Positions 62,316 to 64,000 of a stretch of DNA of 64,000 nucleotides are shown here, piece after piece. The stretch lies in contig CBFHKY010000017.1 in NCBI GenBank assembly GCA_965656525.1, forward strand, positions 1-64,000. Direction: 5' to 3'. A program made the position numbers and the translations under genes. The notes beneath the pieces were generated by a model that saw only the letters and a program-made list of their open reading frames with translations, did no database searches and had not been told where the DNA came from. How positions within the stretch are numbered: the stretch's first letter is position 1; each line of letters opens with the position of its first letter. The stretch is from Pseudomaricurvus sp965656525 (GTDB taxonomy: Bacteria; Pseudomonadota; Gammaproteobacteria; Pseudomonadales; Cellvibrionaceae).

Positions 62316-64000
62316 TCAATGAGCAGCAGCTGCCATATACGCTCGCCAACCGCCAAACCGAGTGATATCTTCAGCGTCTTCCACACCGTAAGGCTCACAG
62401 ATAAACCCCGTTACCATCGTCCCGCTCGATGTTTTTACTTTGCCGATACCCAGCGGTGCCGGAATACCCGCTACAAAACTGCCAAATTGATCCGCCGGTA
62501 CCGACCAGACTTCCACTTCCAACGCCGCGCCGTGTGCCTCATCCATCACTAAACCGGGGCGATAAGGCGGCCCTCCGGCCAATGCATACATGCGATAGAT
62601 CGGCGCGGTTGTGGTTTTTTCCTTCAATACCGCCCCGCGTTCAGTAAGCTGCCAGTTCAAAGCCAACCCCTCTAAATGCGCACCACACACCAACACATCA
62701 ATCGTCATCAGTGGCTGAGTAATGGCAACATCAGCGAAAGAGGACGCAAAACTAGACGCGCCCAATGGCAGAGAGAATTGTTTTTGGATACGACGTGCAA
62801 TCGACAGTAACTGACGATCGGTAAACTTATCCCCCACCACCGACACCCCAAATGGCATCTTATTACTGGCAATTTGAGTCGGCACAGCCACGGCCGCATA
62901 ATCCAGAAGGTTCATAAAGTTGGTGTAATAACCCAGCTGGCTGTTATGCAGGATCGGTTCGGCCAGCATCTCTTGAATGGTAAACGTACGTCCTGCCGTT
63001 GGCGTCAGCAGGCAATCCACCTGTGCCAATTGATCATCACAACGGGTTTTCAATGCTTTTAGGCGATACTGAGCCTTGAACAATTCACTGGCCATGGCTT
63101 TGCCGCCGGGCTCAATGATTTCGCGCACCACGGGAAACATCAGTTCTGGCGTGTCATCAATAAAAGGCTGCGTGGCGATATAGCGCTCGGTCACCCACGG
63201 CCCCTCATACAACAGTTTGGCGGCTTCATCAAATGGGGCGTAGTCCACTTCGACAAACTCAAAACCCTCTCCCGCTAAGGAATTTAGCGTACTTTGGTAA
63301 GCTTGAGCATAGGCCTCATCACCAAAGAACTCTAACTGTGAAGGTGGAATCACACCCACTTTCAAAGGCTCCGCTCTTTCACCATAATGACGGCTCCGGT
63401 TTTGAAACGGATTATGACGGCTATAAGCATCGCTGGCATCAAAACCTTCGGCAGCCGTCAGTACAGCATTGGCATCATCGGTGTTCAGCGCAAAAATAGT
63501 GATGCAATCTAAACTGCGACACGCCGGCAACATACCGGTGGCCGACAATAAACCAATGGAGGGCTTCACCCCCACCAAGTTATTAAAACACGCGGGAATT
63601 CGCCCCGAACCAGCGGTATCCGTACCCAGGCTGAAGCTGGCCAAGCCCAGTGCTACCGCAACCGATGACCCCGAGCTAGAACCACCACTGATGTATTCAG
63701 GGTTAAAAGAGTTTTTACACGCCCCCCAAGGCGAACGGGTACCATTAATACCCGTAGCAAACTGATCCAGATTGGTTTTGCCTACAGGAACCGCCCCTGC
63801 AGCCAACAAGTTCTGCACCACGGTCGCAGATGTTTCAGGAGTAAAAGCAAATTCTACACAGGCTGCTGTCGTGGGTATCCCTGCTAGGTCAATATTGTCT
63901 TTAATTGCAAACGGGATACCCCACAAAGGGTGATCATTGATGTCTTTGTCTTTTAAAGCCGCGAGATAAGGCGATTGTTCAGCCTCCGACAACAGGTGTA
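62316..64000 (-). CDS. atzF: Allophanate hydrolase (5' end beyond window)
   Basis: An amidase-signature enzyme that splits allophanate to ammonia and carbon dioxide in urea or cyanurate use. The frame is open to the window edge, so the N terminus (about 40-60 residues) is missing. Catalytic residues show in WGIPFAIKDNIDLAG (Lys), YISGGSSSGSSVAVALG (cis-Ser) and FSLGTDTAGSGRIPA (nucleophile Ser). The C-terminal domain from IDVLVCGAHLEGLALNWQLTERGAVL to EDITRFGGWRAYMAA is that of AtzF/DUR1,2 types. Urea carboxylase is presumably beyond the edge. Confidence 0.93.
   Translation of the reverse strand, partial: HLLSEAEQSPYLAALKDKDINDHPLWGIPFAIKDNIDLAGIPTTAACVEFAFTPETSATVVQNLLAAGAVPVGKTNLDQFATGINGTRSPWGACKNSFNPEYISGGSSSGSSVAVALGLASFSLGTDTAGSGRIPACFNNLVGVKPSIGLLSATGMLPACRSLDCITIFALNTDDANAVLTAAEGFDASDAYSRHNPFQNRSRHYGERAEPLKVGVIPPSQLEFFGDEAYAQAYQSTLNSLAGEGFEFVEVDYAPFDEAAKLLYEGPWVTERYIATQPFIDDTPELMFPVVREIIEPGGKAMASELFKAQYRLKALKTRCDDQLAQVDCLLTPTAGRTFTIQEMLAEPILHNSQLGYYTNFMNLLDYAAVAVPTQIASNKMPFGVSVVGDKFTDRQLLSIARRIQKQFSLPLGASSFASSFADVAITQPLMTIDVLVCGAHLEGLALNWQLTERGAVLKEKTTTAPIYRMYALAGGPPYRPGLVMDEAHGAALEVEVWSVPADQFGSFVAGIPAPLGIGKVKTSSGTMVTGFICEPYGVEDAEDITRFGGWRAYMAAAAH

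Noticed and set aside
1..64000. Mobile elements, CRISPR arrays or prophage genes
   Set aside because: No transposase, integrase, phage structural gene, direct-repeat spacer array or tRNA-flanked island was seen.

Overview
The window looks like chromosome of a free-living, probably marine gammaproteobacterium. Evidence is the motY-pyrC-rnt cluster, the rimI-holD neighbourhood, the ccoNOQP-ccoGHIS order, the RegB/RegA pair, the dapD-dapE pair and the overall codon use. I do not name a genus. No rRNA, tRNA, CRISPR array, prophage or insertion sequence was recognised. One run of 99 undetermined bases (6304-6402) lies inside btuC.

Region 1 (1-9514) is a cobalamin locus on the minus strand. A cobalamin riboswitch precedes btuB (TonB-dependent receptor). 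A hairpin follows it, and then a tightly overlapping series: btuC, btuD, cbiB, cobC, btuF, bluB and cobQ (cut by the window edge). It combines corrinoid uptake with late steps of B12 assembly. Region 2 (9685-16865) holds two PilZ proteins, a MAPEG protein, exonuclease I, the redox two-component pair RegB/RegA, a glycerate-kinase-like enzyme and an AstE/AspA-type deacylase.

Region 3 (17111-24999) is for nitrate. It has an ABC importer (nrtA, nrtB, nrtD) with a dedicated porin, behind a sigma-54-type promoter. Upstream lie a membrane-tethered NIT-domain protein, translationally coupled to a methyl-accepting protein without its own ligand domain, and a NasT-type ANTAR antiterminator. Region 4 (25305-32548) carries rimI, a HolD-like gene, leuA with a probable leucine attenuator, a Tat-exported M15 peptidase, a SulP transporter and a ParA-like ATPase.

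Region 5 (32794-42710) is the cbb3 oxidase locus. It has ccoNOQP behind a strong FNR/ANR-type site, then ccoGHIS, a SafE-like membrane protein and a cyclic-nucleotide-binding protein without a DNA-binding domain. Region 6 (42845-54197) is housekeeping: argG, motY, pyrC, rnt, a 2-Cys peroxiredoxin, bfd with a Fur-like site, an aminotransferase, an unrecognised protein, an ArsC-like protein, dapD, dapE and a GNAT enzyme.

Region 7 (54189-64000) contains a TonB receptor, a YfiR-like protein and a GGDEF/EAL protein, which look like an envelope-to-c-di-GMP signalling module. It is followed by a DUF898 membrane protein paired with an M48 protease, and by allophanate hydrolase cut by the window end.
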